64,000 nt of DNA from a virus: IMG/VR virus record IMGVR_UViG_3300042336_000257, positions 1 through 64,000 of that record. One strand, 5' to 3'. Shown in pieces: positions 1 through 6,035 of this stretch. The translations under genes were made by a program, and so were the position numbers. The notes beneath the pieces are model-generated. The model was not told the origin of the DNA. It saw nothing but the letters and a program-made list of their open reading frames with translations, and searched no databases. The number at the start of each line of letters is the position of its first letter. Position 1 is the first letter of the stretch.

Positions 1-289
1 CGGATTCGCGGGCGTCGTCGTCGTGGTTGCCCTCCAGGGATTGGCGGCAGTGAATCAACTCATGGATCAGGGTGGTGACATACTCCAGATGGGGCAGGTC
101 GCGCTCAACATCAATCAGGAACTCATGAGCATCCTCCTGCTGCTGCCACCCCACCACACCCTCAGCGTTCAGGCGGCGATGATGGACGGTGACGGTAGCA
201 GCGCCCAGGAGCGGTTCCTGATCCAGCATGAAGCGATAGACCTGCTGGGCGAGGCGGGGGCGTTGCTTCTGTCCTGAGGTGAGCAGCAT
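1..289 (-). CDS. SprT-like HExxH metallopeptidase (3' part missing)
   Basis: The first 96 codons of a minus-strand gene that runs off the left edge. It contains HELIHCRQ near residue 80, the HExxH zinc-binding signature, in a setting very like HELVHLRQ of the gene at 17710-18186. That makes it a probable SprT-like or minigluzincin-type zinc peptidase. The ATG follows a typical early promoter-RBS cassette. The third zinc ligand and the C-terminus lie outside the window, so activity cannot be judged. The GC-rich composition matches the neighbouring small genes. Confidence 0.72.
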   Translation of the reverse strand, partial: MLLTSGQKQRPRLAQQVYRFMLDQEPLLGAATVTVHHRRLNAEGVVGWQQQEDAHEFLIDVERDLPHLEYVTTLIHELIHCRQSLEGNHDDDARES

Positions 290-319
290 GGGTCCGTTGC
301 GGTTGAGAGTATTCTACAG
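290..319 (-). promoter_or_regulatory. early promoter-RBS cassette, copy 1
   Basis: On the minus strand a -10-like TAGAATACTCTCA is followed by CAACGGACCC and the ATG at 289. The same block recurs before many neighbouring genes with TACAAT in place of TAGAAT. It would give a leader of only about 20 nt. Confidence 0.6.
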
Positions 320-333
320 GGTCGCCGCGGCCA

Positions 334-540
334 TCAGGCGGGCAGGCAGTGCCAGTTGATCCATTGACCCTTGCTGCCCTTGCTGTTCCACAGGAGCGAC
401 AGAATCTCACGGCGCGATGCCACGTAGCGGTAGCAGGTCGTGGGGCTGTTGAACCAGCGGACGCGAACGCTGCCCGTGATGGGGTTGGCGCTCAGGCTCC
501 AGACGCTGGTGGAATCGTTGCAGTTGATGGGGTAGCGCAT
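334..540 (-). CDS. KTSR-domain-like small protein
   Basis: 68 residues. After a short N-terminus it shows a strand pattern (VRVRWFNS, then CYRYVA) followed by a helix and SKGQWIN, the layout of KTSR-type domains (YxY, then KG..fN) common in phages and bacterial small proteins. KTSR domains are linked to nucleic-acid metabolism, but no reaction is known. An upstream in-frame extension is rejected because it would translate the promoter cassette (Tyr-Asn-Thr-Leu). The start is the ATG right after that cassette. Confidence 0.65.
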   Translation of the reverse strand: MRYPINCNDSTSVWSLSANPITGSVRVRWFNSPTTCYRYVASRREILSLLWNSKGSKGQWINWHCLPA

Positions 541-570
541 CGGGTCGGTTGCTTTGAGAGTATTGTAGCA
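541..570 (-). promoter_or_regulatory. early promoter-RBS cassette, copy 2
   Basis: The minus strand reads TGCTACAATACTCTCAAAGC, then the RBS region and the ATG at 540. TACAAT is the likely -10 hexamer. The stop codon of the upstream gene lies only about 10 bp before it. Confidence 0.6.
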
Positions 571-580
571 GGTCGGGGGC

Positions 581-748
581 TCACTGCCCGTTGGTGTAGT
601 CTCCGATGATGATGCCCGTCTCATTGTGGCGGACCTGGGCGTAACCGAATTCCTCAGACAGGGAGAGGCAGAGGTCCCAGGCGCGGTCCTCATCGGTGGT
701 GGTGTTCTCCCAGGGAGCGGAGGGGCAGATCACGTCGTAGCGGGTCAT
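581..748 (-). CDS. small early protein, unknown function
   Basis: 55 residues starting MTRYDVICPSAPWENTTTDE, with an acidic centre and a C-terminal GIIIGDYTNGQ. Nothing enzymatic is visible. The frame is supported by its fit between two promoter cassettes, by GC-rich codon use like its neighbours, and by a stop only about 10 bp before the next cassette. The start follows a -10-like TATACT and a short leader. Confidence 0.6.
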   Translation of the reverse strand: MTRYDVICPSAPWENTTTDEDRAWDLCLSLSEEFGYAQVRHNETGIIIGDYTNGQ

Positions 749-816
749 GGGTCGTTTGCTTGTGTCCCCATAGTATAAGACCCCCAGCGGCGAACCGTGG
801 GGGGCAGTGGTCAGAT

Positions 817-960
817 TCAGAATTGGATGGGTTCGGCAGTCGGTTCGGCGTCACCCTCCTGGGCGATGCGTTGGCCGTCTGCCAGTCCGTCCAGGATGCT
901 CAGAATCTGGGAACCGTTGCGACCCTGGCGGAGCAGGGAGAGGGCAAGGTCAAGGGTCAT
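817..960 (-). CDS. small early protein, unknown function
   Basis: 47 residues. The N-terminal MTLDLALSLLRQGRNGSQIL predicts one amphipathic helix, and the tail is acidic and proline-containing (EPTAEPIQF). Short proteins of this look are, as far as I recall, common in T4-like cyanophages, and I know no function. The leader to the upstream gene carries a less conserved version of the cassette. Confidence 0.6.
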   Translation of the reverse strand: MTLDLALSLLRQGRNGSQILSILDGLADGQRIAQEGDAEPTAEPIQF

Positions 961-1023
961 GGGTCGTTTGAATCAGTGTGGTTTGGTGTGGGTGTCTTTC
1001 AGGGCGCACCCGCTCCCATTGTA

Positions 1024-1200
1024 TCAGGCAGCGATCAGCAGGTCATCCTCCCAGCGGGCAGTGGTCAGAATCTCATCGTAGATCCGATCGGCAACCTGAT
1101 CAACGTAGCGGCGCTCATCCGCTTTCAGGATGGCAGCGCGGCACTGGGCGGCAATCTCATCAATGCTCAGGGCGCGGTCGGTGGCGGGGTTGTAGCGCAT
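1024..1200 (-). CDS. small helical early protein, unknown function
   Basis: 58 residues, mostly helical and rich in Arg, Asp and Glu (DEIAAQCRAAILKADERRY). No catalytic motif is seen. The start is fixed by the promoter cassette at 1201-1229. It resembles its neighbours in size, composition and isolated-transcript arrangement. Confidence 0.6.
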   Translation of the reverse strand: MRYNPATDRALSIDEIAAQCRAAILKADERRYVDQVADRIYDEILTTARWEDDLLIAA

Positions 1201-1229
1201 GGGGTTCGTTTGAACTGAGAATATTGTAG
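1201..1229 (-). promoter_or_regulatory. early promoter-RBS cassette, copy 3
   Basis: The minus strand reads CTACAATATTCTCAGTTC, AAACGAACCCC, then the ATG at 1200. TACAAT is the probable -10. The AACGAAC stretch is the only ribosome-binding-like segment. Confidence 0.6.
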
Positions 1230-1258
1230 AGCAGTTTAGGGTCGGTGCTCAGGACATT

Positions 1259-1281
1259 GTGCCAGTGCCTCAGGCGGCACA
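1259..1281. repeat. dispersed stop-codon palindrome, GC-rich variant
   Basis: Imperfect palindrome TGTGCCAGTGCC...GGCGGCACA. Its centre holds the TGA stop codon of the minus-strand gene 1270-1452. It is a GC-rich member of the family found at 3170, 3831, 4797 and elsewhere. Confidence 0.55.
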
Positions 1282-1452
1282 GAGGGCGGATTCCAGGCAG
1301 ACCTCCCGCACTTCCAGGCGGGAGTAATCATAGAGACCCCGCTGCAGCTCCAGTTCATAATCCTCAGCGGTGGAGCGGCAATCGAACAGGCGCAGGGAAT
1401 CGAAGTCGGTGCCTTCATAATCCCAACCACCGATCACAGCATAGACTTTCAT
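1270..1452 (-). CDS. small early protein, unknown function
   Basis: 60 residues. The N-terminal strand MKVYAVIGGWDYEGTDFDSL suggests a small alpha/beta fold, followed by an acidic, tyrosine-rich helix. I recognise no family. The start lies directly after a cassette (1453-1483), and its stop is embedded in a dispersed palindrome (1259-1281). The overlapping longer frame is rejected because it translates the cassette. Confidence 0.65.
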   Translation of the reverse strand: MKVYAVIGGWDYEGTDFDSLRLFDCRSTAEDYELELQRGLYDYSRLEVREVCLESALCAA

Positions 1453-1483
1453 GGGCGGGTCGTTTGAACTGAGAGTATTGTAG
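1453..1483 (-). promoter_or_regulatory. early promoter-RBS cassette, copy 4
   Basis: The minus strand reads CTACAATACTCTCAGTTC, AAACGACCCGCCC, then the ATG at 1452. The first 18 bases are identical to copies 5, 6 and 8. Confidence 0.65.
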
Positions 1484-1525
1484 GGGATGGAGGTGGGGGG
1501 TTGGTGCCCCCCGTGTGCCAGTGCC

Positions 1526-1702
1526 TCAATCGGCATAGAGGGAGATGAAGTCCTCCACAAACTCCCGCGCCTCATCGCCTGACATGCGGGAGATCATCTC
1601 ACGGGCGACGGTCTCCCAGGAGAAGTCGTCTGCCAGGTCAAAGATGGCGACCCGTGCCTCAGAGGCGGAGAGTTCGGAGGCGGTGATCTGGGCGTAGGTC
1701 AT
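1526..1702 (-). CDS. small acidic helical protein, unknown function
   Basis: 58 residues, acidic and helical (SASEARVAIFDLADDFSWE; EAREFVEDFISLYAD). The pattern is common in small cyanophage proteins without known function. The start follows the cassette at 1703-1730, and the stop TGA sits in a palindrome-like GTGCCAGTGCCTCA...GGCAT segment at about 1513-1536. Confidence 0.65.
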   Translation of the reverse strand: MTYAQITASELSASEARVAIFDLADDFSWETVAREMISRMSGDEAREFVEDFISLYAD

Positions 1703-1730
1703 GGGGTTGTCTGAACTGAGAGTATTGTAG
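1703..1730 (-). promoter_or_regulatory. early promoter-RBS cassette, copy 5
   Basis: The minus strand reads CTACAATACTCTCAGTTC, AGACAACCCC, then the ATG at 1702. The upstream gene ends 12 bp before the -10. Confidence 0.65.
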
Positions 1731-1742
1731 GGGGTCAGGGGG

Positions 1743-1931
1743 TCAGAATCCTGCCTGCTGTTCCAGTTCCTCAAGTGTCACACGGTTCCAGGCACTGAAC
1801 AGGGTAACGTGATCCAGGACGCGGCCCATCGTCTCAGGACCAGTCTGGGGGTCGTCCAGGACCTGATCCATGCCAATGCTCATCAGGCGGTGGATCACGG
1901 CGTAGGTCTCCTGGCTGATGGTGATCTCCAT
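1743..1931 (-). CDS. small early protein, unknown function
   Basis: 62 residues. MEITISQETYAVIHRLMSIG is followed by a Pro/Asp-rich linker and a helical end (VTLEELEQQAGF). No known motif is visible. Its leader is a variant cassette with a consensus TATAAT (minus strand CTATAATAGGATCAACCGC). Confidence 0.65.
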   Translation of the reverse strand: MEITISQETYAVIHRLMSIGMDQVLDDPQTGPETMGRVLDHVTLFSAWNRVTLEELEQQAGF

Positions 1932-1973
1932 AGGGTCCGTTGCGGTTGATCCTATTATAGGGGGTGGCACCCC

Positions 1974-2213
1974 TCAGAATGCCACCAGTTGGTCCAGATC
2001 CCATTGTGGCACAGTCTGGACGGTGCCCCCGCAGTTCTTCCGCAACCATGCGTTGATGTGCTTGCTGGTGGTGGCGCTCCACTGCTGGGCGGTGCGGATC
2101 CAACCCTTGCCAGGCACCAGGGCGGCAACGGGAGTCACGTAGGAGAACAGGATGCAGGTCCCGTCTGCCAGTTGAACCTCAGTCTGGTTGCTGCCGATCT
2201 GTTGAACGATCAT
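1974..2213 (-). CDS. conserved small phage protein with TSKHINAWL motif
   Basis: 79 residues. The pattern LFSYVTPVAA, GWIRTAQQWS, TTSKHINAWL followed by a C-terminal VPQ resembles a small domain of unknown function recurrent in cyanophages. The conserved aromatic and Ser/Thr positions suggest a compact beta-rich fold that binds a ligand or nucleic acid, but that is inference. The start is set by a cassette at 2214-2242. Confidence 0.7.
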   Translation of the reverse strand: MIVQQIGSNQTEVQLADGTCILFSYVTPVAALVPGKGWIRTAQQWSATTSKHINAWLRKNCGGTVQTVPQWDLDQLVAF

Positions 2214-2242
2214 GGGGTTCCTTCGAACTGAGAGTATTGTAG
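2214..2242 (-). promoter_or_regulatory. early promoter-RBS cassette, copy 6
   Basis: The minus strand reads CTACAATACTCTCAGTTC, GAAGGAACCCC, then the ATG at 2213. GAAGGAA is a clear Shine-Dalgarno segment at good spacing. Confidence 0.65.
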
Positions 2243-2246
2243 CAGG

Positions 2247-2462
2247 TCAGCGGCGGGCAGCGGCTAGCAGCAGGTCCAGTAGGACAACTGCCACAACCGC
2301 CTTCCAAAAGCCCAGGGCGGTGATTCCAAACCACCCCAGCACCAGCACCAGGAGCCACGCTTTCAGGGCAACGACGCCAGCGACGCCAACGATCAGGATA
2401 CCTGCCAGAGCCACCATCTGCGGGGTGCTGAGGTCCTCAATCCAGGGGTAACGCTTGCTCAT
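2247..2462 (-). CDS. small two-helix membrane protein
   Basis: 71 residues with two hydrophobic segments (about residues 17-42 and 45-68), a short acidic N-terminus and terminal arginines. It is probably an inner-membrane protein of the infected cell. No holin signature can be claimed, although size and topology would allow it. The start follows the cassette at 2463-2490. Confidence 0.65.
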   Translation of the reverse strand: MSKRYPWIEDLSTPQMVALAGILIVGVAGVVALKAWLLVLVLGWFGITALGFWKAVVAVVLLDLLLAAARR

Positions 2463-2490
2463 GGGTGCCTTGCGGTTGAGAGTATTGTAA
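2463..2490 (-). promoter_or_regulatory. early promoter-RBS cassette, copy 7
   Basis: The minus strand reads TTACAATACTCTCAACCGC, AAGGCACCC, then the ATG at 2462. AAGG is the probable ribosome-binding site. Confidence 0.6.
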
Positions 2491-2531
2491 GGGGTCAGCG
2501 GTGCCCTTTGGGGCAGGGAGTGGACAGTGCC

Positions 2532-2690
2532 TCAGGTGTCCTCATCCTCCCCCAGAATGAACCCATCAACCCATCCTGCTGTGTATCCGTCATCTTTGGT
2601 GAACAGGCGGATCTTAAGAAGTTTGGCGATTGCAAAGGGCAAACCGATCACCAGGGCTCCAGGGATGAGAATGGCAAGCAGTTCGGTCAT
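2532..2690 (-). CDS. small single-pass membrane protein
   Basis: 52 residues. One hydrophobic helix covers residues 3-24 (LLAILIPGALVIGLPFAIA), followed by a basic segment and a strongly acidic tail (GEDEDT). That gives N-out/C-in type topology by the positive-inside rule. The function is unknown. The stop codon lies inside a palindrome variant (GGACAGTGCCTCAGGTGTCC). Confidence 0.6.
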   Translation of the reverse strand: MTELLAILIPGALVIGLPFAIAKLLKIRLFTKDDGYTAGWVDGFILGEDEDT

Positions 2691-2719
2691 GGGGTTCCTT
2701 TGAACTGAGAGTATTGTAG
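2691..2719 (-). promoter_or_regulatory. early promoter-RBS cassette, copy 8
   Basis: The minus strand reads CTACAATACTCTCAGTTC, AAAGGAACCCC, then the ATG at 2690. This is the clearest copy: -10 TACAAT, AAAGGAA as Shine-Dalgarno, and the upstream TGA immediately before the -10 block. Confidence 0.68.
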
Positions 2720-2723
2720 CGGG

Positions 2724-2840
2724 TCAGCGGGCGATCAGGTCGCCTGCAGTGTACAGTGCCTGAGCTGTCACATGGCGGACGGGGCGAATCGGTTCCCATA
2801 GTATCCAGAGCAGCAGAGCGGCAACGGTCAGGCGAAGCAT
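2724..2840 (-). CDS. 38-residue hydrophobic peptide
   Basis: MLRLTVAALLLWILWEPIRP begins a 38-residue product with one short membrane helix and an amphipathic C-terminus. Longer in-frame starts exist, but the ATG at 2840 gives the simplest membrane peptide. It is followed within 5 bp of its stop by the cassette for 2532-2690. Confidence 0.5.
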   Translation of the reverse strand: MLRLTVAALLLWILWEPIRPVRHVTAQALYTAGDLIAR

Positions 2841-2887
2841 GGTAGCACGGTGGAACTCAGGGGAACGGGAACGGGTCAGGGAGCGGA

Positions 2888-3031
2888 TCATGCGATGTGA
2901 GCAGGGGAACCACAGGAACGGTAGAATTCTACCATACGTTCCGCCTCTGCCAGGGTGGGGAACCATTGCGACCGCCACTCACAGTGGTTGTAGGGGACCT
3001 GGTAGCGGACTTCGTAGCGGGTCAGTGCCAT
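2888..3031 (-). CDS. small protein, unknown function
   Basis: 47 residues starting MALTRYEVRYQVPYNHCEWR. It is predicted to form two strands and one helix (FPTLAEAERMVEFYRS). No recognised family. Its 5' region (3032-3188) holds GC-rich inverted repeats and a TATGTT -10-like element rather than the standard cassette. Confidence 0.55.
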   Translation of the reverse strand: MALTRYEVRYQVPYNHCEWRSQWFPTLAEAERMVEFYRSCGSPAHIA

Positions 3032-3169
3032 GGGTCAGTTGAAAGACTTTGGGGTGGCGGGTCCGTGACCTCCCGCCTACGGGGTCAAGGGGTCTGTGGG
3101 GTTGCCCCCGCCGTTCCTCCCCTTGTTGAACATAGTATGGCACGGCAGAGGGGGCAGGTCTATGGGGTG

Positions 3170-3193
3170 TGTGCCACATTCTGAACTGTCACA
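3170..3193. repeat. dispersed palindrome TGTGCCA-TGTCACA
   Basis: Copy of the dispersed 24-bp imperfect palindrome. It overlaps the stop codon of the MutH-like gene (stop at 3189-3191). Confidence 0.6.
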
Positions 3194-3773
3194 GCACCTC
3201 TTTGCCGAACTTGCCACACAGGTAGAATGCCATTCCTTTATCTTTCAGGGTGCAACCTGCAAAGGTGAGAGGAACATAGGCGCCGTTAGTTTTAGATGCT
3301 TTGGTGCGAATTTGCAGCAGTCCGTTAGGACCAGTGATGGTGCTCAGTTGCTCACCAGCATTGAACTTAGCACGAATGGTATCACAAATGTGGTTGTAAT
3401 CCTCCGCCAGTTCCTGATAGTGTTCGGGGTGAGTTTCAGGGTTCAGAACCTCAGTGCCCACATAATCGTTGGAGCGGGTGAAACCAACGTAGATGGTTTG
3501 AGAGAGTTTCTCACCGACTTTGCTGTCAGCGAAACTAACACTATCCTCCAGAATCTCAGAGAGGCAATGCTTCAGTTGGGTGACAGCGATAGACTCACCA
3601 ACCGTGAAGGTCTTCAGTTCTCCATCCACCAGATCTTTCAGGTTGGAACTGTTAGGAATGCCCAGGGCAGTTTCAATCAGTTGCCCACGGGATCCTTTGT
3701 TCTTCCCAGGTTTGGCGAACGCAGCGAAGTTAGTTACCTTCAGTTGGGCAGCGACTTGCAGGGTGTTGAGCAT
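3189..3773 (-). CDS. mutH-like: MutH/Sau3AI-family DNA endonuclease-like protein
   Basis: 194 residues. It carries the family pattern: SRGQLIETALG near residues 28-38 (the GQLxE glutamate is E34), then an acidic residue (D47) before GELKT (E52-x-K54), matching the Asp, Glu, Lys catalytic set of MutH. MutH nicks unmethylated GATC in hemimethylated DNA, while Sau3AI relatives cut GATC. The spacing between D47 and E52 is two residues shorter than in E. coli MutH. A Dam-type methylase is encoded at 21623-22450, which makes a phage GATC-marking and cutting pair plausible. The product could act on host DNA or in phage repair. The start was chosen at MLNTLQ, after the leader; the longer frame is untranslated leader. 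Confidence 0.75.
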   Translation of the reverse strand: MLNTLQVAAQLKVTNFAAFAKPGKNKGSRGQLIETALGIPNSSNLKDLVDGELKTFTVGESIAVTQLKHCLSEILEDSVSFADSKVGEKLSQTIYVGFTRSNDYVGTEVLNPETHPEHYQELAEDYNHICDTIRAKFNAGEQLSTITGPNGLLQIRTKASKTNGAYVPLTFAGCTLKDKGMAFYLCGKFGKEVL

Positions 3774-3830
3774 CGGGTGCGTTGCTGATGAGATTAGTAT
3801 AGGGCACCAGGGGCACCCCACAAGGGGGTC

Positions 3831-3854
3831 TGTGCCACTTCAACGATTGGCACA
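3831..3854. repeat. dispersed palindrome TGTGCCA-TGGCACA
   Basis: TGTGCCACTT...ATTGGCACA. The TGA stop of the minus-strand gene 3840-4739 lies inside it. Confidence 0.6.
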
Positions 3855-4739
3855 CTGGAAGCGACCGCTGTTGAAGTTAGCGTTAGAAAAGACCTCACGA
3901 TTCACCAGTTTGAACATACCAAACTGATTCACCAGAACGTAACCCTCAGCGTCGATTCTGTTACCGTACAGATAAGCAGCAGGACCATCATTGCGGCAGA
4001 GGAACAGGCAGTCATCTTTGATAGACTTCACCAATGCCCACAGACGCAGCAGGTTAGCATCACAATCAAAGTCCTCAGGATTCACCTCTTCACCAGCACG
4101 AATGCAGGCATTGATCTGTTGTTTGATCTTTGCCGCTTCCTTCTCACTCACAAAGGTGGCAGTTTGTGCCATCTGACGGGCGAACTTGCACACCTCTTCA
4201 ACATCAGCGAACGACTCCTGATTGTGCAGGATGTATGCATTCGGTTTCACGAACTTCACCGTTTCGGTATCAGTCCAGATGCTACGGTCAGGGAATGCCT
4301 GGGCGTCACGAAGATCGCTCTCAGCATAATAGCAAGTGTGCGGGGCGATGATAATTTTCTGGGAAACTACCTCACCGAACTTATACGTGATGGTGTTAGG
4401 ATTGTATTCGGTATCACCACCGAACCCAATGAAATCACCCTGATAGATGGTTTCGAAACGCGGCAGATAATCGAAGCAAGCGTGAAGAATGTCTGCTACG
4501 TTGCCTTCGTAGTGTTGATCAATGTCCTCATGATTGTGAGCAATACGAATCTTCTTTTTGTTGAACACTGCCTTGGTTCCTACAAAGAACTCACCGCAAG
4601 CAGGGTCAATCCCCCACACGATGGCAGGGGCACCGTCGATCTTGACGCTCAGGGCACCAGGGGTCACGAACCAGTCCAGGACGCTCAGGTCGCCCGTGAG
4701 GATGGTATCTTCGGGGTGCTCTTGGTGCTTGTTCTGCAT
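3840..4739 (-). CDS. KxDG nucleotidyltransferase / RNA-ligase-like protein (DUF6267-like)
   Basis: 299 residues. SVKIDGAPAIVWG near residues 32-44 matches motif I (KxDG) of covalent nucleotidyltransferases such as DNA and RNA ligases. FVGTKAVFNKK and QGDFIGFGG suit motifs III and IIIa, and EGYVLV...GMFKLVNR near 270-285 suits motifs IV-V. The protein resembles a cyanophage family annotated as DUF6267. The likely chemistry is AMP transfer through the motif-I lysine, with nucleic-acid end joining or repair as the role, but the substrate is unknown. Long for a small ligase core, it has a charged insert at about 180-220. The stop codon lies in a dispersed palindrome. Confidence 0.65.
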   Translation of the reverse strand: MQNKHQEHPEDTILTGDLSVLDWFVTPGALSVKIDGAPAIVWGIDPACGEFFVGTKAVFNKKKIRIAHNHEDIDQHYEGNVADILHACFDYLPRFETIYQGDFIGFGGDTEYNPNTITYKFGEVVSQKIIIAPHTCYYAESDLRDAQAFPDRSIWTDTETVKFVKPNAYILHNQESFADVEEVCKFARQMAQTATFVSEKEAAKIKQQINACIRAGEEVNPEDFDCDANLLRLWALVKSIKDDCLFLCRNDGPAAYLYGNRIDAEGYVLVNQFGMFKLVNREVFSNANFNSGRFQCANR

Positions 4740-4796
4740 CGGTTCTCTGTTGATGGAATCAGTATGGCACGAACCAGGGGGGACCGCAACCCCCCC

Positions 4797-4819
4797 TGTG
4801 CCACTTGTTCAACTGTCAC
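4797..4819. repeat. dispersed palindrome copy
   Basis: TGTGCCACTTGTTCAACTGTCAC split around the TGA stop of the minus-strand gene 4809-5012. A run of six or seven C/G complements upstream could add a GC hairpin. Confidence 0.6.
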
Positions 4820-5012
4820 CCAGGAGGTCTGGATCCAGCAGGTCGGGATAGTAAGACTCAACCTCTGAAATCAGTTCCTCATCAGTATAACTGGTGAGAT
4901 TTTCTTCCATCTGGTCACCAACAATCTGCAGCAAATCTTTGGTGCTCATGTTATCAAGCAAACGGTCGATGTATGCTTCAACCAGTGCTTCACGATCGAA
5001 AGTGTCAGTCAT
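4809..5012 (-). CDS. small acidic protein, conserved in cyanophages by appearance
   Basis: 67 residues, acidic and helical. It opens MTDTFDREALVEAYIDRLLD and ends LLDPDLLGDS. The look is familiar from T4-like cyanophages, but I know no function. It ends in a dispersed palindrome. The next gene upstream ends four bases before its start. Confidence 0.65.
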   Translation of the reverse strand: MTDTFDREALVEAYIDRLLDNMSTKDLLQIVGDQMEENLTSYTDEELISEVESYYPDLLDPDLLGDS

Positions 5013-5016
5013 GGTT

Positions 5017-5214
5017 TCAGTTCAGAACGTGACGATAATCAATGGATTTGATGCACCAACCAGATGCACAAGTGATCTCTTCAACTAAATCATCTTCATC
5101 ATCTGCCTCCCAGATTTGACCAATGTATTCTGCATTTAGAAGGTCTTTGTCATAAGCAGTCATCTCATCATCGTCATCAGTATCAAACTCAATGTAGAGG
5201 ATTTGGAACTGCAT
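5017..5214 (-). CDS. small acidic protein, unknown function
   Basis: 65 residues. A strand MQFQILYIEFDTDDDDE leads into an acidic middle and a C-terminal ITCASGWCIKSIDYRHVLN. Two cysteines might bind metal, but no CxxC is present. Its ATG overlaps the TGA of the upstream gene (TGATG), which implies translational coupling. Confidence 0.65.
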   Translation of the reverse strand: MQFQILYIEFDTDDDDEMTAYDKDLLNAEYIGQIWEADDEDDLVEEITCASGWCIKSIDYRHVLN

Positions 5215-5339
5215 CAGTAATCGTAGTTAGAGTTCAGATACTCATTGACATCGAACTTTTCATCTTTGAGTTCAGGAATGTCAAGGTCAAAGATCTCACC
5301 AGGAGCATCTTGAATCTCAGACCAGAGTTCATCAAACAT
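5214..5339 (-). CDS. 41-residue acidic protein
   Basis: Opens MFDELWSEIQDAPGEIFDLD and ends in a tyrosine-rich tail; strongly acidic. The TGATG junction with the downstream gene argues that it is translated. The upstream region contains a -10-like TACATT about 20 bp before the ATG. Confidence 0.55.
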   Translation of the reverse strand: MFDELWSEIQDAPGEIFDLDIPELKDEKFDVNEYLNSNYDY

Positions 5340-5399
5340 GGCGTGTCTCTCAGGGACGAATGTAATGTATCAGGGTCTGGGGGGCATTGCAACCCCCCT

Positions 5400-5423
5400 T
5401 GTGACACTTACTCAACTGTCACA
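5400..5423. repeat. dispersed palindrome copy
   Basis: TGTGACACTTACTCAACTGTCACA, with the TAA stop of the minus-strand gene 5408-5566 inside. A GGGGGG...CCCCCC hairpin lies just 3' in the transcript. Confidence 0.55.
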
Positions 5424-5566
5424 CTCACCTCTTTGATGTTAAGACCCATCAACTGGTTTGTGACACGATTGCAGACAACTTCGGTGGGGTTCTTTACTCT
5501 GGACTTCTCATACCAGAAGGTAACGCAACCATCGTAAGTTTCGACCCGAACTTTAACTTCAGTCAC
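5408..5566 (-). CDS. 52-residue protein with GTG start
   Basis: Opens VTEVKVRVETYDGCVTFWYE and looks like a small beta-strand protein with a helix near NRVTNQL. No ATG lies in frame at a sensible place, and GTG at 5566 is preceded by TGAGATTCAACC, which offers a GAG ribosome-binding core. Function unknown. Confidence 0.55.
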   Translation of the reverse strand: MTEVKVRVETYDGCVTFWYEKSRVKNPTEVVCNRVTNQLMGLNIKEVSVTVE

Positions 5567-5624
5567 GGTTGAATCTCAGGAACGAATGTATAATAACCCA
5601 CGTGGTGGGGTTATGGTAAAACTG

Positions 5625-5648
5625 TGTGCCACTTCACGAACTGGCACA
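5625..5648. repeat. dispersed palindrome copy, intergenic
   Basis: TGTGCCACTT...AACTGGCACA. This is one of few copies not clearly at a gene end, unless the 30-codon ORF at 5611-5703 is real. Confidence 0.55.
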
Positions 5649-5745
5649 ATTGCTCTTGATATCTGCCCTCTGGGTCTTTAAAGTACTTATACCCTACGGA
5701 CATCGATACCAAAGGTATCTATAAGAATTCATATTTCTAGATATC

Positions 5746-5775
5746 ATTCTCAATAAGAAAGGTCTTATTGAGAAT
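5746..5775. repeat. perfect 13-bp hairpin, ATTCTCAAT family copy 1
   Basis: ATTCTCAATAAGA and its exact complement TCTTATTGAGAAT are separated by four bases. The same stem core recurs at 5890-5919 and 7945-7973 with different loops. Confidence 0.75.
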
Positions 5776-5889
5776 TATAATAAAGCACATTTAGATGGTG
5801 TGGGAAGGGGTGAGTGGGGTGAAGCACATATTCTTGCACATAAGGCGGGCTATGTGTGCCGCGTGGGTATCTAGAACTCACCAGCCGCG

Positions 5890-5919
5890 ATTCTCAATAA
5901 GAAACTAGTTATTGAGAAT
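5890..5919. repeat. perfect 11-bp hairpin, ATTCTCAAT family copy 2
   Basis: ATTCTCAATAA and TTATTGAGAAT are separated by the 8-base loop GAAACTAG. Confidence 0.75.
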
Positions 5920-5967
5920 GAGATCTAGATGTGTATGTGTGTATCTAGATGATGTATGATGTGTGCG

Positions 5968-6033
5968 TCTCGACGAGATATAATGAATGCGTGTGCGATC
6001 TAGTCGAGACCACACACGCACGTCTCGACGAGA
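5968..6033. repeat. TCTCGACGAGA near-palindromes, left pair
   Basis: Two exact TCTCGACGAGA copies (5968-5978 and 6023-6033) with a related CTAGTCGAGAC between them. Both strands read the same 11-mer except for the central base, as expected for a dyad binding site. Further copies lie at 7543-7790. Confidence 0.7.
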
Positions 6034-6035
6034 TT

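Larger units (their letters stand above)
5567..6035. other. 470-bp non-coding repeat region (left part of island)
   Basis: No convincing gene is seen. It holds a dispersed palindrome (5625-5648), an inverted repeat GATACC-AAA-GGTATC (5705-5719), two hairpins with shared ATTCTCAATAA arms, repeated ATCTAGAT/TCTAGATGTGTATGTGT tracts (about 5921-5950) and two TCTCGACGAGA near-palindromes (5968-5978, 6023-6033). A 30-codon minus-strand ORF (5611-5703, MSVGYKYFKDPEGRYQEQLC) is possible but unsupported. The layout suggests regulatory or replication-related DNA. Confidence 0.6.

Noticed and set aside
334-693. Longer start for the KTSR-like gene (119 codons)
   Set aside because: The N-terminal extension overlaps gene 581-748 and translates the promoter cassette (Tyr-Asn-Thr-Leu); same applies to longer frames at 1270, 1526, 2614 and others.
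4119-4868. Plus-strand open frame of 249 codons opposite the KxDG protein
   Set aside because: It is the shadow of a strongly coding minus gene with conserved ligase-like motifs.
5746-5919. Fur-box-like reading of TTATTGAGAAT sequences
   Set aside because: The hairpin arms fit only part of a Fur consensus and no iron-related genes are near; the stem-loop explanation is simpler.
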